Shown piece by piece: positions 13,140-25,639 of a stretch of DNA of 64,000 nucleotides; position 1 is the stretch's first letter; the number at the start of each line of letters is the position of its first letter. Position numbers and translations under genes: made by a program. The DNA is from Margaritifera margaritifera (taxonomy: Eukaryota; Mollusca; Bivalvia; Unionida; Margaritiferidae), in contig JAQPZY010001498.1 of the NCBI GenBank assembly GCA_029931535.1, positions 1,120,001 through 1,184,000 on the forward strand, written 5' to 3'. Under the pieces are notes generated by a model. It was not told where the DNA came from and did not search any database. It saw only the letters and a program-made list of their open reading frames with translations.

Positions 13140-13850
13140 ATTCGCAAAGAAAATTTCTGCAATGAATTCCACCGGGGAAGCGAAAAAAATTATATTCACG
13201 TGGAAAATAAAAATTTGTAATCCCGTAGATTAATTGTATTCTAGATGAAATATTTTTTTTTTAGCGTCCAAATAAAAAAACTATTTTGCGAAGAAAATGT
13301 ATTTTCCTCTGCAGAGAAAATAATTTGATTCGAGATGAAAATAGTTCTGTTTGCAGCAAAAAAATACAGTTTATTTGCGTAGATAATAATTTTCTCTGAG
13401 GAATTTATGTTCTTAGCGGACGAAAATAATTTAATTCTCGGAAGAAATTATGACGTAGTTTTATTCGCGAAGCAATTAATTTAATATGTTTGCGCCCGAA
13501 ACTAATTTATTTACGGTGGAAAATAATTTCATTTGCACATAAAGGGAATTTAATTCTCGAATTATTATATATCTTTGCCGCCAATGAAATTATATTTTTT
13601 TTTCAGTTTTGACACGAAGAAAAGAATCTTTCGTCGCGAATTAAATTTTTGTGTCTTCACGAATAAAATTACCTCATATTCCCAGCAGATCGAAGTATTT
13701 TGCCGCGGAGAAAATTTAGTAATACTTTTCGCCGCGAATAGAACTATTTTCGCCGCGGAGAAAATTATTGCTGCAATTTCCTTCGCGAAGTCCGATATTC
13801 GGGTCAGACTGTTAGCTCAAAAATGGGAGGGTGGACCTCTTTTTGCTTAG
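13140..13850. repeat. Highly diverged short-period repeat (GCGnnGAAAATAATTT-like)
   Basis: About 25 irregular copies of a 22-30 bp phrase with a CG-containing core (GCGAAG, GCGGAG, GCGGAA) followed by AAAATAATTT and often its complement. The open frame at 13575-13850 is an accident of this pattern. A similar phrase with CGCGAAAATTC and TTTTCTCGCGG occurs at about 57.74-57.92 kb. Confidence 0.6.
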
Positions 13851-13859
13851 GCATGATTG

Positions 13860-16640
13860 GCTTAACAGGTCTCGTTCGTTCTATTCAAGGCCGGATTAAG
13901 GTGGTAGGAGGTCTTTGTTACAATGCCAATATAGTTAGACGTAAAAGGTTATTCTTAGTTACTCGATCATTTTGTGTTCAGTACTAATTGACATATTAAT
14001 TACTCTCAAATAATAACTGTTTATAGATGATCGTGGGGACCGATGACCAATCACGTTGCGAACATTTATCAGATTGCACCTGTCTATCAATATTGTGTAC
14101 ATCGGACATTTAATAATTATCTTTTACCTATCAGTATTTCTTGAAACAACTGAAGTGAAACAACAAATCAGATAGCGAAAAGCGATGTTGACTCGACAGC
14201 GGACCTAGTGAGAATGAGAGCAGATCGTTCGTTCGTTCGTTGAATTAACGACGTGTTCGGCCATTTACGTCGAATGAGAGCAGATGCCATTAACTCGGTT
14301 TTTATAGTGTGGCCTCGACCTTTAAACAATTTTCACAGCGAATGAAAATAGTCATATGAATGATAATTGTGTCATATATCAGCCACCGTATTAACTTGAT
14401 TTGGAATTTGAGTGATGACATTGATGTACCTAAGCTCAACGGTGCATATTATGTATGCATGTATTACCGTCTGTACCCGTGTAATAACGCGAACCTTACT
14501 ACGAACAGAGTAGACCCTGATTTGACGTCGCATAATGCACCGCCATATCAGAGCAACAGCGGCTTACTTTATATCAGCTGTGGATCGGAAAGCGTAGACC
14601 ACCATCTGCCGGCACATTACACGACTGCAGAGCAGGGTTTAAGATGTTCAGAGTTATAAACAAGCCAAAATCTAAGTCATTCTCGGAATGGCGTAATTTC
14701 TGCGGCAGGTCTCTCGAGCAAAAAGAATGGTACAGGACAAAATTATTAAAAGTAAATACACTTCGTTGCTTTTTTGCGAATGAAATGTTTTGATTATACA
14801 TTGCGGTTAACAAAATACATAAAAGTAACTTTTTATCATTCCATCATTGTATGTCACATCTGGAATTCTTTAACCGCAAGGGCACCCACGTACAAAAAGT
14901 AATCAATCAGTGATTCAGCCAAGCAACTATACAATCCATAAATGAATCAATCAATATATGTTAGTATGTCTGTCTGTCTGTCTGTCTCTCTTACTTTCTG
15001 TATGTATGTATGTACGAATATATGTATAAATACATGCATGTATCTACGTATGTTCGTTTGCATGTATGTATACATGTTTGTATATATTTTGTGGGTGTAT
15101 ATGCATGTAGATGTATAAATCTAATCATGCATTAATCCATCACTCGTCGGTCCGTCATTTTACCAACTTATCTATTTGTCTTTATGTCTCTCTGTCTGTA
15201 TGTCTAATTTTGCATGTAGATTGACAAATGTAGGTAGGAAAAAACTGGTACGCAACCATGCCTATCAAGATCGTTAATCTATAAAATACAAATGTGGTAT
15301 GCGGTAAAAGAGAGACAATGATGAGTCTTTCAGCATGCAAACCACTCATCTTTCCAAAAGACTGATCCATTATGAAATATGACGATCTGGAATTACATTA
15401 ATTTCTGAGTTGTGAAAATTAAACTTACAGCAAACTCCTAGTAAATAATTTGTTAAATGTCTCGTGCGCAAAGTCAATTTGAATTCAAGCAACAGGTTTA
15501 AATAATTAATCTGCCTCAAAATATCCTATTTATACGTATTGCGCGAAATCAATGAACCAAAATTATTCAAGCGCATTACAGTGTTGGATATTCTTTCCCG
15601 ACGATCATATGTGTCAGAAATGTAAACAAGACAGTCACATATGACATTAACAAAAGAGTCTGAAACTCAAAGACAAACGTTGTAAAATAATAAGCGTCCT
15701 TCGCAGCTGCAACGAAGAAACAGAATTAAATCCATCCGTTCGCCCGTATCAAAAGCTTAGACATTCCATAGCGAACATTTACATTGTTTTGAATAAATTA
15801 CCTTCATTTTCTTTAGATCTCAGACGATTTTAACGATGAACAGAATTGAATTCGTCCATAATGTCCTGAGTTATTGCCCTTATAAACTTAGGTTATGCAG
15901 TTATTAAGCTTGTAATCAGCTAAGATTTCAAACTAACAGGACCATTTCTCAGAAGCAATTAATATTGTATTACATTTTTACAGATTTCTTACAACATATA
16001 CATTAAATTTGTGAATATAGTGGTAAATGAATTTTGGGCCATTACTACATTAAACTACCTGCATGCTTTCTTAATAAAATTCTAGAAAATGTCTGCTATT
16101 CATAAACAGACAGATCTATAGATCGACAGATAGATAAAGAGACAGACAGAAAAATAGATTGATTGGTGGATTTATGGATATATAGTTAGGTAAATAGAAA
16201 TAGAGATGTAATAATTATCTTTGTGAAATATCATTCGAAAGAGAAAAAAAGGACAGATGGATTGACCGATGCCCGGAGAAACACACGCACATATACACAT
16301 TAAGAAACAAAGCAAAAACAGACGTACAGGCAAATGACGCAATCTTTTGTATTATCTCCACGAAATAGCTGATATGATGACATATCCATTACACGCAGAA
16401 GCAATGTTTATATGCAGCAATATGACATTTACCGTTGAAACGGTACTTGCTCAACAGTACTTGTCACAATATTGTAACATTTACAATTGTAGGATAAACA
16501 ATAAATGTCATAACCACAGCAAATGTCACGAATTATTTCATTTTACTGGCAATGTTGATTTTAGAGTCACCGGTAAATAGCGATGTCATCGTTAAATGTA
16601 ATTTGTAACATTTTCGTAGTTGTTGACCTTTACAGGCGCT
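13860..16640. other. Gene-free stretch with simple repeats
   Basis: GAATGAGAGCAGAT occurs as a direct repeat at about 14211 and 14272, each near the GC-richer patch 14160-14310. A (TGTC)n run lies at 14966-14990, followed by a TATG/CATG-rich tract to about 15115. The open frame 14360-14659 has no recognised family. Confidence 0.45.
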
Positions 16641-17049
16641 ACAGAGGTACATGTTTTCTTAGCTAAGCTTTACAGTACCTAGTGTTTTGGTATACATCTT
16701 CTTTTTCTGGGGAGGGGTCCGGGCATCAACGACTCTGTCGGGATTTGGCGAATCTGAATTGCGAAGTCAAGCAGGAACAATTCATAATGTTCGGGAGGAA
16801 AAAGGCGGGAACTCACAGAAAGGAAAAGAAAGAAAAGATCGAAAGAAGAAAAATACAGAAAAAATGGCAGAGAACTTACAAATATCAAACATCCCTTATC
16901 AGGGCTAATACAGATTGTTTGGAATCTTAGTATAAATTCAGTTAATGTCGTATACTAGGAAATTAGGTCACACCCGTTTATCAATACACACGTCTTTTCA
17001 CCGCATCACAATTGACAGGTTAATTCTGAACTATAAAAGTCCTAGTATT

Positions 17050-17875
17050 ACTATGGCATTGTTAGAGCAATACTTTCTTACCTCGACGGCAGAGACGGAT
17101 TAGAGCAAGACCTTTGTGTCCCAACGTTGCGCTGGATCACAGGCGAGTGACCTGTCCGAAATCGCCCTTGAGTAAAGGTCCAAGGCAGCAGACATAATTG
17201 CAGCTCTAGTATCTAGGGGTGTACATACGGATAACATTGACACTCTGAGCTAGATTCGAAAGGAGTGCTTCCTTCTCTATCCCTGGGGAGGGAACTGCCT
17301 TCTTACCAATGGACCCTTACGCATCAGAGGTAAAATGGCCCGGGTGGAAGAACTTCTCCCCCCACTCCCATTTGAGCTTGAATAGCTCGCAAGTAGATAT
17401 AGGTACACCTGATGGTGTAGCTCTAGAAATACCCATAACACGGACAGTGGATTCGACGAAAAATTTAATTTCACTCTCTATGGCTATAAAATGGCCACTT
17501 ACAAAGGGTTTTCTACCATAATGACAGGAGTAAGAATTCTAGAAATAGAGAAAGAACAAGACAAAAAATCCCAATCTTCTTTTATATTCATGAATTTCTT
17601 CTGAAGTCGTGGTATAGAGGATGCATAAATGACAGAACCTGCTTTAAAGGCGGTCAAGTAGGTTATGACCCTAGGGACCTTAAAACCCCTAACATACAAA
17701 AGAAGAACCCCCAAAGTTTCGCTGCGGTAACTGAGCAGAAAGAACAGAGAGAGGTGCAAAATATAAGTGAAGACAAGGAAGAGCCCCCTCTCCTCTCGCA
17801 AAAACCGTTCCAAACAGAAAAAGAGTATGAAGAGAGACAGAACGACACAATATTTTATGCTAGGCCGTGAATTAC
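17050..17875 (+). mobile_element. LINE ORF1 (gag-like) remnant with decayed zinc knuckle
   Basis: Several frames in turn encode a retroelement RNA-binding ORF1-like protein: RVEELLPPLPFELE near 17340, then YGYKMATYKGFSTI near 17485, then a frame from about 17570 with FLLKSWYRGCINDRTCF. The CCHC knuckle position (17640-17682) reads C-x2-G-x4-Y-x4-L, so three of four zinc ligands are lost. A Glu/Lys-rich tail follows. Frameshifts and stops show it is dead. It precedes ORF2 of the element at 19.26-22.1 kb in the same orientation, so the two are probably one insertion. Confidence 0.6.
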
Positions 17876-18219
17876 TGGATTTTCAAAGAGAAATAAATGT
17901 GATAATTCACAAATAATATTTTTTCAGACATCGATAACATTATAACAAAGAAATTTGATCTGCCATTTTGACATTGGCTTGGTCTGGTGGTAAGTATGGC
18001 CCCCTATCATGCACGAGATCCCCGTTCATATCTTACAATGTGCTTACTATTTTTTTCTTTAATTTTTGTTTCGTTTATGTGCCTTTTTACCATGAGTTAG
18101 GAAGAAGAATTGTGTTACTACCGATATTTTCTGTGCGAATATACACAAAACAGCAGACATAACCGGTAAACAGCTGATATTATCGCGCGGGATACCGTAA
18201 GAAATCTCCTTCTTCAATC

Positions 18220-18221
18220 TG

Positions 18222-18316
<95 letters not shown>
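18220..18316. repeat. (TA)n microsatellite
   Basis: About 47 TA units, inserted or expanded between the two LINE ORFs. Confidence 0.98.
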
Positions 18317-18317
<1 letters not shown>

Positions 18318-18364
18318 ATAGCCAATACTTTTGAGTATAAAATAAATAGAATATTTGCTTATTC

Positions 18365-18521
18365 CGAGTGAATAACGGATATATTTAATCTCGTGTGTGA
18401 AAAACTCATATATATTCATTCACTCGTGGTTTCGCCACTCGTGAAGATACTTAGTTGTTCCCCCCACTCGATGAAATATATCCGTTATTCACTCGATGAA
18501 ATATATCCGTTATTCACTCGA
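18365..18521. repeat. Fold-back repeat with 22-bp perfect inverted arms
   Basis: The left arm 18365-18386 begins CGAGTGAATAACGG. Its exact reverse complement is at 18474-18495 and is repeated at 18499-18520. The loop carries several CACTCGTG/CACTCG words. This looks like a small fold-back or MITE-type element with a duplicated right arm. Confidence 0.65.
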
Positions 18522-18559
18522 TACAAGCAAATATACTCTATATTGAAGAGGAAATTAAT

Positions 18560-19200
18560 AGCATAATAATAAGGAACAAGAAGTGGAAAGGACAGAAAGA
18601 GAGAAGACAAAAGAACAAACCAGGATAGAGGAGAAAACAAAGAAAAATATGAAAAAAGCGCTAATAAGACAGTCGAAAGCTGCAAACAAGAAAAATCAGA
18701 TGGAAGAACAAGAAGCACAAAAAACAGGAAGAGAAGGTGGAAAAATAGTGCGGATAAAGAAACAAAGGAAGAAGGAGAAGAAAAAAAAGAAGTGGAAGTA
18801 AAAGAAACAGAGAGAGAGAGGGGGGGGGGGTAAACCACCTCACCCCTCCACCTAAAACAACAAAAGTAAAGAAAACACAGTGACGTTAAATACCCAGACC
18901 AGGAAGAAGTCGATCACGTACTGAGAATTATCAGCAAAGGGAAGAATATCATAAAAACAGATAATGATGGAGGAAAAAGTCAGAAGAGAGTAAAGAATAA
19001 TGAAAAGGAAAGACAGAAAAAATCGCAGATAAAGAAATGAGAGAGAAATAGGAAAGCGGAGATGAAACTGATGAGAACGCGATTATACAAGAAGCAGATA
19101 CTAGGGAACAAACATAGGACGAAATGGAATGAATGGAAATAACATAATGAAAATCAGAAACAGAAGAACTGTAAACTTAATAATATTATAAACACAAAGA
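18560..19200 (+). other. Lys/Glu-rich purine-biased stretch between LINE ORFs
   Basis: A purine-rich strand gives a 72-codon frame (18583-18801) of Lys, Glu, Arg and Gln only, ending near a G10 run (18820-18829). It probably belongs to the LINE's ORF1 tail or inter-ORF region. No domain is visible. Confidence 0.35.
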
Positions 19201-19394
19201 TTTTATTTAATAAATAAAGTTAAAGGATATCATCGATATACTCCGTATCTTATCCTTGAACACAAACGGCATAAATCTTGGACTAAAAAAAATGGAAATA
19301 TGCCAAAAATATGTTATGTTATTTCAACAAATTCACGAGATTAAAAAAAACAACTTCAAAACATAGTACAGACCCAGACAGTATTAACTCGGGA

Positions 19395-19630
19395 GTAGGA
19401 ATTACCATAAATAAAGGAAATAAATAACATTGAATTAGGTCATACTAGTTCAGGAGGAATTACCATAAATAAAGGAAATAAATAATATGAATTAGGTCAT
19501 ACTAGTTCAGTAGGAATTACCATAAATAAAGGAAAAAAATAACATGAATTAGGTCATACTAGTTCAGTAGGAATTACCATAAATAAAGGAAATAAATAAC
19601 ATGAATTAGGTCATACTAGTTCAGGAGGAA
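19395..19630. repeat. Tandem repeat of about 58 bp inside the LINE endonuclease
   Basis: Four copies of a unit containing GGAATTACCATAAATAAAGG and TTAGGTCATACTAGTTCAG. The first copy encodes the expected GVGITINKGNK of the endonuclease, so the array arose by local duplication of LINE coding sequence. Confidence 0.9.
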
Positions 19631-20331
19631 TTTGTAAATGGAAGATCTCAAATTAAACAATATTCACATTCTCAATGTCTACGTACCATCAAGAGAGGCA
19701 AAAAAAGATATACTTTTCAGAAAACTGAAAGAACATGCTCATGTATACACTATACAAAATTACTGAAGTGTGTGTGTGTGTGTGTGACTTTATCTAGCAG
19801 ATACTTAAAGAGTGAAAAATGAAGATAAAAAAGAATATACATATCACTACTACCAAAACCGAGCCAGTATAGTAGATAAAACTGACATGAACAGAAACTA
19901 TAGAAACAACATAAAACAACCAAAAATATTACCAACACCACTATCTGACAATAACCCAGTTGAATTAATATATAAGCCTGAAGAAAAGAAAAAAAAGAAG
20001 AATCAGAAATGGGGACAGTGAATATGGGAACTTAATAATTCAATTATAGAAGAAAGTCACTATGAAGAAAAAAATTCAAAATTACAAAAAACTTACTATG
20101 AATGGGATGGAAATCACACTATAGAAGATTAGGAACACCTTAAGAAGGAAATAAAAAGATAACACAGGAAAGATGCATAAATAGAGGAAAAACCATAGAA
20201 CAAATTAAAAGGGAGTGTTATAAAAAATAATATAGAGGCAGCGGAACCAGAAATAAAATCTGTCAACAGAAACCTAATGAAATTCAAAATTACAGAACAA
20301 AAAGTACACACGTAAGTGCAGGGAAATTTGA

Positions 20332-20332
<1 letters not shown>

Positions 20333-20403
<71 letters not shown>
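20333..20403. repeat. (TA)n microsatellite
   Basis: About 35 TA units inside the LINE ORF2 remnant. Confidence 0.98.
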
Positions 20404-20408
<5 letters not shown>

Positions 20409-21381
20409 CTGAATACATATATACAGAGGATAACAAATAAAAATTAAAAATGAAAGACGCTTAACCCAACCAAGCATTATTGTGATTATAGCTGAAAATA
20501 AATAAGACATTCTAAACGCAACACATAAATTCTACAAAGTATGACAAAACACATAAAACAGGAAATAATAGAAGATTACTGTAATGATGTACAGTTCGAA
20601 CAAATAAGTGATAGAAATGTAGAAATATGTGAAAGATTTATAACAGGGGAAGAAATAGATAAAGCTCTATAGATCAGTTAAATAAAGGTAAATTCCCGGG
20701 AACTGATGGTCTATCTTCTGAATTGTACAAAAAGTTTAGAAAAGAATTATCATCGATGCTTGAAATATTATATAATAATATATTTCTTAATGGGGAAAAT
20801 GACTGAGTCCATGAGAGAGTAAGCTATAACTTTAATATATAAGGGGCAGGGAGAAATCATACATCTAAAAAATTGGAAGCAAATCTCATTACTGAATATA
20901 AATTATAAAATCCTAAGTCAAATTCTATATGACACAATAAAACAAGTCATGAACCAAATCATTAACATAAATCAAAGCTGTGTGGAGGGAAGAGAAAACT
21001 ATAGTAAATAATATAGTATCAATTGAATCGACAATAGACTTTATAGAAACAAGAGGAGAAAAATAGTGAACTATATTAATAGGCTAAGAGAAAGCATTTG
21101 ATGGAATAGAACATAACTATATTCAAACAATTCTGTGAAAATTTGGTTTTGAAAGAAGTATAAAATGGAAATATATTCTATATCTTGACATAAACTCCTT
21201 TGTACAAATCAACGGGGCCATGACATAAAAATTTAATATAGAGAGATCAGTGAGACAAGGGTATACCCTATCTATGTTACAATATGTCATCGGTATAAAA
21301 GCACTAAACGTTAAAACAAAGGAATAACAAACTGATAAATGGAATAAAAATTCCAAACGTATTAAATAAACTTAAAATGAT

Positions 21382-21463
21382 CCAACACGCGGATGACTGT
21401 ACCAACACGCGGATGACTGTACCAACACGCGGATGACTGTACCAATAAGCGGATGACTGTACC
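21382..21463. repeat. 20-bp tandem duplication of the LINE RT active-site codons
   Basis: Four copies of CCAACACGCGGATGACTGTA (the last has AATAAGC). The unit spans the codons for HADD, the metal-binding site of the LINE RT. Since 20 is not a multiple of 3, each copy shifts the frame. Confidence 0.9.
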
Positions 21464-21763
21464 AACTTCATATTAAATATGTACACATCTGATGACAAAA
21501 AATACCGAATTCGGGAAAGCATCTGGATCAAAAATAAACATGCAAAAATCGAAATACTACTCATAGGCTACTGGAAAAGAAACCATTCAGGGTTACCTCC
21601 AGAAAACATAAAAACAAGTGTCGAAGGTTTAGAATTAGATATGGGCTCAATTCTAAAATATCAAATTGTACAAATGTAATAAGTATAATAAAAATAAAAA
21701 AAGAATGTGTTGATACATGGAAATCTAGATTGTTTAATCCTTTAGATAGAATACAAATAGCAC

Positions 21764-21765
<2 letters not shown>

Positions 21766-21847
<82 letters not shown>
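21766..21847. repeat. (TA)n microsatellite
   Basis: About 41 TA units inside the LINE ORF2 remnant. Confidence 0.98.
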
Positions 21848-21850
<3 letters not shown>

Positions 21851-22105
21851 CATCTGGTATGAATTAAATACAATATTTTTGATAATCACCAATTACTTGA
21901 AAGAGAAAAGTTAATACTAAACTACATATGGGAAGGAGGAGTACATGAACTATCCAAGCAAACATTATACAAAGGGAAAAACAAAGGAGGAACCAGCATA
22001 CCAAATCTAAAAATTAAACAAGTGACAATACAAACTAATAGAATAGGAAATGTACTTCAAAACAAAATCTACTCTTGAATAGATTTATTACAGGACGCTA
22101 GCGTT

Positions 22106-22439
22106 GGAAAAATTACTCCTCCTAAGGGCGATGAGCCAACCCACTTGCACATGCTAGAAATCCCCACCCCGAATGGGAGGTTACCCAGTCATCTCAAGAA
22201 TATGTGTACTAACCCATACCTCGCGCACATATACTATAAATCGTAAAGGCTAAACCCCAGTAGTTGGACATTATTTTTATTAACCAAAACTGGGACGGGT
22301 CAGATGGTGGGGATTAAGCCATACACAGACACCACTCCGTTTAATAGAAGAAATAAAGAATTATACAGTCAGTCAATACTTTTTGCCAAATCATCAAAAA
22401 CAGGAAAATGAGTATATTTTTGACAATAATTGTATATAT

Positions 22440-22503
<64 letters not shown>

Positions 22504-24490
22504 TACGTTCACATACACAACATCAAAATATTTCTCTCGACAGGGGGTCATTGCCGAAGAAAATGACCCCTTGCCCAGACAGATAAATAACTAACATTCT
22601 AAGAAGCAGAAAAGGGAGCACCATACTCACATACCTGTAACATAGATAAATACAATTTTTTTTATACATATGGGACAGGGAGCTGTGCCCCTCTATAAGT
22701 AAAGAATGAAGACATTACAGAACTTTGATATGAGGCGCCACGCGTGATAGAAAGATATTGTATATACACATTCACACATAGAATTCGACAGTTTTGATTA
22801 TTGCACTAATTATTTACTCGGTGCCAGTCTAATTGCCTGGCATCGATTAGTTCCATAGCTTATTATTTTTATTTATGAATAAATAAAACCTGGATGTCAA
22901 CTCCAGTAATAGGTATATTAATAAATAATTTTCTTATTGCATAGAACAAATATTGATAAAATACTAGATCATATTCACGAAAAGAAAACAGGAAGAAAAA
23001 ATGGAAACGTCAACCTACGCTTATTTAGTGGAGAAGGACAATGTGAAACAAAAGATTCGGGAACAAAGGACTGGGACAGATAAAGTGCTATGGATTTAAG
23101 CTAGTAAAAAATGTCACGGAGTTCTTTATAGAAATATACAAAATATATGGATAAAAACAAGTTTTGCATTGATAGAAATCATAATATTTCAACAGCAAGT
23201 TATTTTTTTAGAAAAGTTTAAATTCAGTATCTTCATTACACCAAAAATAAAAAAAAATAAAAAATTTAAACTACTTTCTAATGTGTCAGTTTCGTTTTCG
23301 TGAATAATGTCGTGAATTTAGTTTCTGTGCGAACACTGTGTGCTTGCAAAATTTCAGGATTTACTGTACTTCTTGATTATGTTACCATGTCTAAGCTCAG
23401 ATCAGCATTTTGTATAGGGTTGCGTTTGTCAGAATTTAACAATGATATTTAAGTTCATGCGTTTCCCACATTTTCTTAAAACCTTTTTTGAAAGTGGTAA
23501 TTTATGGCTATAACCATTTTTTGTATTGCAAATGAATGATTGAAGAAAGAATATATCAATAATAGATTGTATATATAACAATTATAAGGATAAACAAAAC
23601 CTTCCTCGTACCATGTACCTTTTTTCAATTAGACTGTCATTATTGCATTCCTCCATGCTTTGAAAAAAATGAATCTATTTAAAGCCATGTCAAAAAATGT
23701 TGAAAAGAATAAAAACTACACATATAAGTAGCATGTTTCATGAAATTTGTTTTATTCAAAAACATGCGTTTAAAATTAAATGGTCTGCTCCGCGTGTCTT
23801 TTTTCTAAACCGCGGAACGGAAAATATGTTCCAATTTATGAAAAAAAAATTTGCGAACAAAATTGGTAAACAAGAGAATTAATGTCTATATTACTTGATT
23901 GGGAACATCTCTATAATTTCAAAAACATTCCTTAACTGATAACAATTTGTTAAATCCCTCTTACAATAGCATCTTTCCTTTGTTGTCCCTTGTTACGCAC
24001 ATTAAACCGTAAAATTCGAGATGGAATTTGCGTGTCGAGTTTTATGTATCATGTACAGGATTGATATTCAAGTAGACTAACTGATCATCTGACAGCTATT
24101 TTGGAAAAATAATGAGCTCGTTTTTGCATTAAAACCGAGGTATAATAAAAGGAACAAACGGTGTCATATTCTAAAATTTCATTTGAATGATTTAACAGCC
24201 TTGATGAGCAACCAATTATGATGCATTATTAATTTTTGTAATTCGTTTGAGAATTGGCACGATTCATATTCTTAAAAATCTCTCATGCGGCAACATATTT
24301 CTTTTTCATTGATCACACCCACTCCCACGAGACTTGATTCATTACACCACGTTGAGCACTGAAGAGTTTTGTTTAGCACCATGTTTATTTTATGTTTTAA
24401 TGTAGCACGTGTTAAACTAACTTTGTAAGGCATTGCACAGTTGCAAAAGGATTAGCGAAACTATGCCTATACCATTATACCATTTCCTTA
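22106..24490. other. Gene-free stretch
   Basis: The first 250 bases are less AT-rich and may be the LINE's 3' end. A (TA)n lies at 22442-22499. The rest is AT-rich with no supported gene. Confidence 0.5.
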
Positions 24491-24499
24491 TTTGGGCAT

Positions 24500-24648
24500 A
24501 TCTCTCTCTCTCTCTCTCTCTCTCGGTTGGTCGGTCTCTAAATCCACGATGGTAAAATTGACAGACAGACCGACGAACAGAGAGAGAGAGAGAGATAGAG
24601 AGACAGACAGACAGACAGACAGAGACAGAGACAGAGAAAGAGAGAGTA
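24500..24648. repeat. CT/GA fold-back tract
   Basis: A CT run (24501-24524) followed by GGTTGGTCGGTC is mirrored by GACAGACCGACGAAC followed by GA and GACA repeats, so the segment can fold on itself. The minus-strand open frame is an artefact. Confidence 0.75.
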
Positions 24649-24693
24649 TGTAGGTAAACATTTTGAAGATAAATCCTTCCAAAGTAACGTACA

Positions 24694-25025
24694 TATATAG
24701 TCCTACCAGATAAATGATGTTCTAATTCTTTATACAGTATATACATAATTAGGGCTAAATATATAGTCCTACCAGATAAATGATGTTCTAATTCTTTATA
24801 CGGTATATACATAATTAGGGCTAAATATATAGTCCTAACAGATAAATGATGTTCTAATTCTTTATACGGTATATACATAATTAGGGCTAAATATATAGTC
24901 CTACCAGATAAATTATGTTCCAATTCTTGATACGGTATATACAATTAGGGCTAAATATATAGTCCTACCAGATAAATGATGTTCTAATTCTTTATACGGT
25001 ATATACATAATTAGGGCTAAATATA
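24694..25025. repeat. 66-bp tandem repeat, five copies
   Basis: The unit starts TATATAGTCCTACCAGATAA and ends ATAATTAGGGCTAAA. Copies start at 24694, 24760, 24826, 24892 and 24956; the fourth has lost 2 bp. As 66 is 22 codons, the minus strand reads as 22-residue repeats, which I take as chance. Confidence 0.95.
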
Positions 25026-25059
25026 TAATATCCTTAAGATATAGGGTGAAAATACGTTA

Positions 25060-25290
25060 TATAAACTGCATTGTTTTAAAAAGTCTCCGATTTTCTCTTA
25101 TGACACAACATCAAAAAGCTTCTTAATTTAGTTCACATAGAACAATATTCTGCTGCACAGGGTGGAGTATGCTCGACAAGAGCGTGTTTCACTGTCAGTG
25201 GATTCTGGTAAGGTATGCCCTCTTGTCGAGCGCCACAATGCCACATAATCTCTGCGATTACTTTTATGAGGCATGACACTCTCTAATGAG
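25060..25290. repeat. Interspersed repeat, copy A
   Basis: This shares several blocks, in the same order, with 36570-36870: ATCAAAAA followed by TTCTT, CTCGACAAGA, and ACTGTCAGT. The block GAAGATAAATCCTTCCAAA also precedes both, at 24665 here and at 36570 there. The 66-bp array sits inside this copy. The family is not recognised. Confidence 0.6.
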
Positions 25291-25358
25291 TCGGATGTTC
25301 CGAAGCTCATTTGTGGAGTTTTCATTCCAAACATTCTGCCAAGCTTATAGAGCATGTC

Positions 25359-25467
<109 letters not shown>

Positions 25468-25545
25468 CAGTCACAATATATATGTAGAAACGGATGACTG
25501 CAGAACAGTTTCCTTTGCTTTATCTTCTCTATCATGTCAAGGGGG

Positions 25546-25618
25546 AGCCGCTATAGCTCAGTTGGTAGAGAATCGTACTCGTAATCCAAGGATCGAAGGT
25601 TCGATACCCGCTCATTAC
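25546..25618 (+). repeat. tRNA-derived SINE head (Thr-like)
   Basis: A near-perfect pol III A box (TAGCTCAGTTGG, 25554-25565) and B box (GGTTCGATACC, 25598-25608) are spaced as in a tRNA, with an anticodon-loop-like CTCGTAA between them. The acceptor and T stems do not pair, so it is not a working tRNA gene. It is best read as the 5' head of a SINE or a tRNA pseudogene. Confidence 0.7.
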
Positions 25619-25639
25619 CCTTAACACCTATGTGACTAA

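Larger units (their letters stand above)
19260..22105 (+). mobile_element. L1/Tx1-like LINE ORF2 remnant (endonuclease plus RT)
   Basis: Endonuclease end: NNIHILNVYVPSREAKKD near 19655. RT: LNKGKFPGTDGLSSELYKKF near 20676, ERSVRQG near 21241, then the active-site position MIQHADDCT near 21380-21403, and the C-terminal LNYIWEGGVHELSKQTLYKG near 21915. The order and motifs are those of L1/Tx1-clade LINEs. The frame is interrupted by stops, by frameshifts, by two (TA)n tracts (20333-20403 and 21766-21847), and by two tandem duplications described separately, so it cannot encode a working enzyme. Confidence 0.8.

Noticed and set aside
18485..18838. 117-residue Ser/Phe/Leu-rich minus-strand frame
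   Set aside because: It is the antisense of a purine-rich stretch next to a G-run; composition alone explains it.
24417..24944. Minus-strand protein with 22-residue repeats
   Set aside because: The repeat comes from a 66-bp tandem array and a CT/GA tract; there is no conserved domain and no splice or start support.
25546..25618. Functional tRNA-Thr gene
   Set aside because: A and B boxes are good, but the acceptor and T stems do not pair, so it is a tRNA-derived SINE head or pseudogene.
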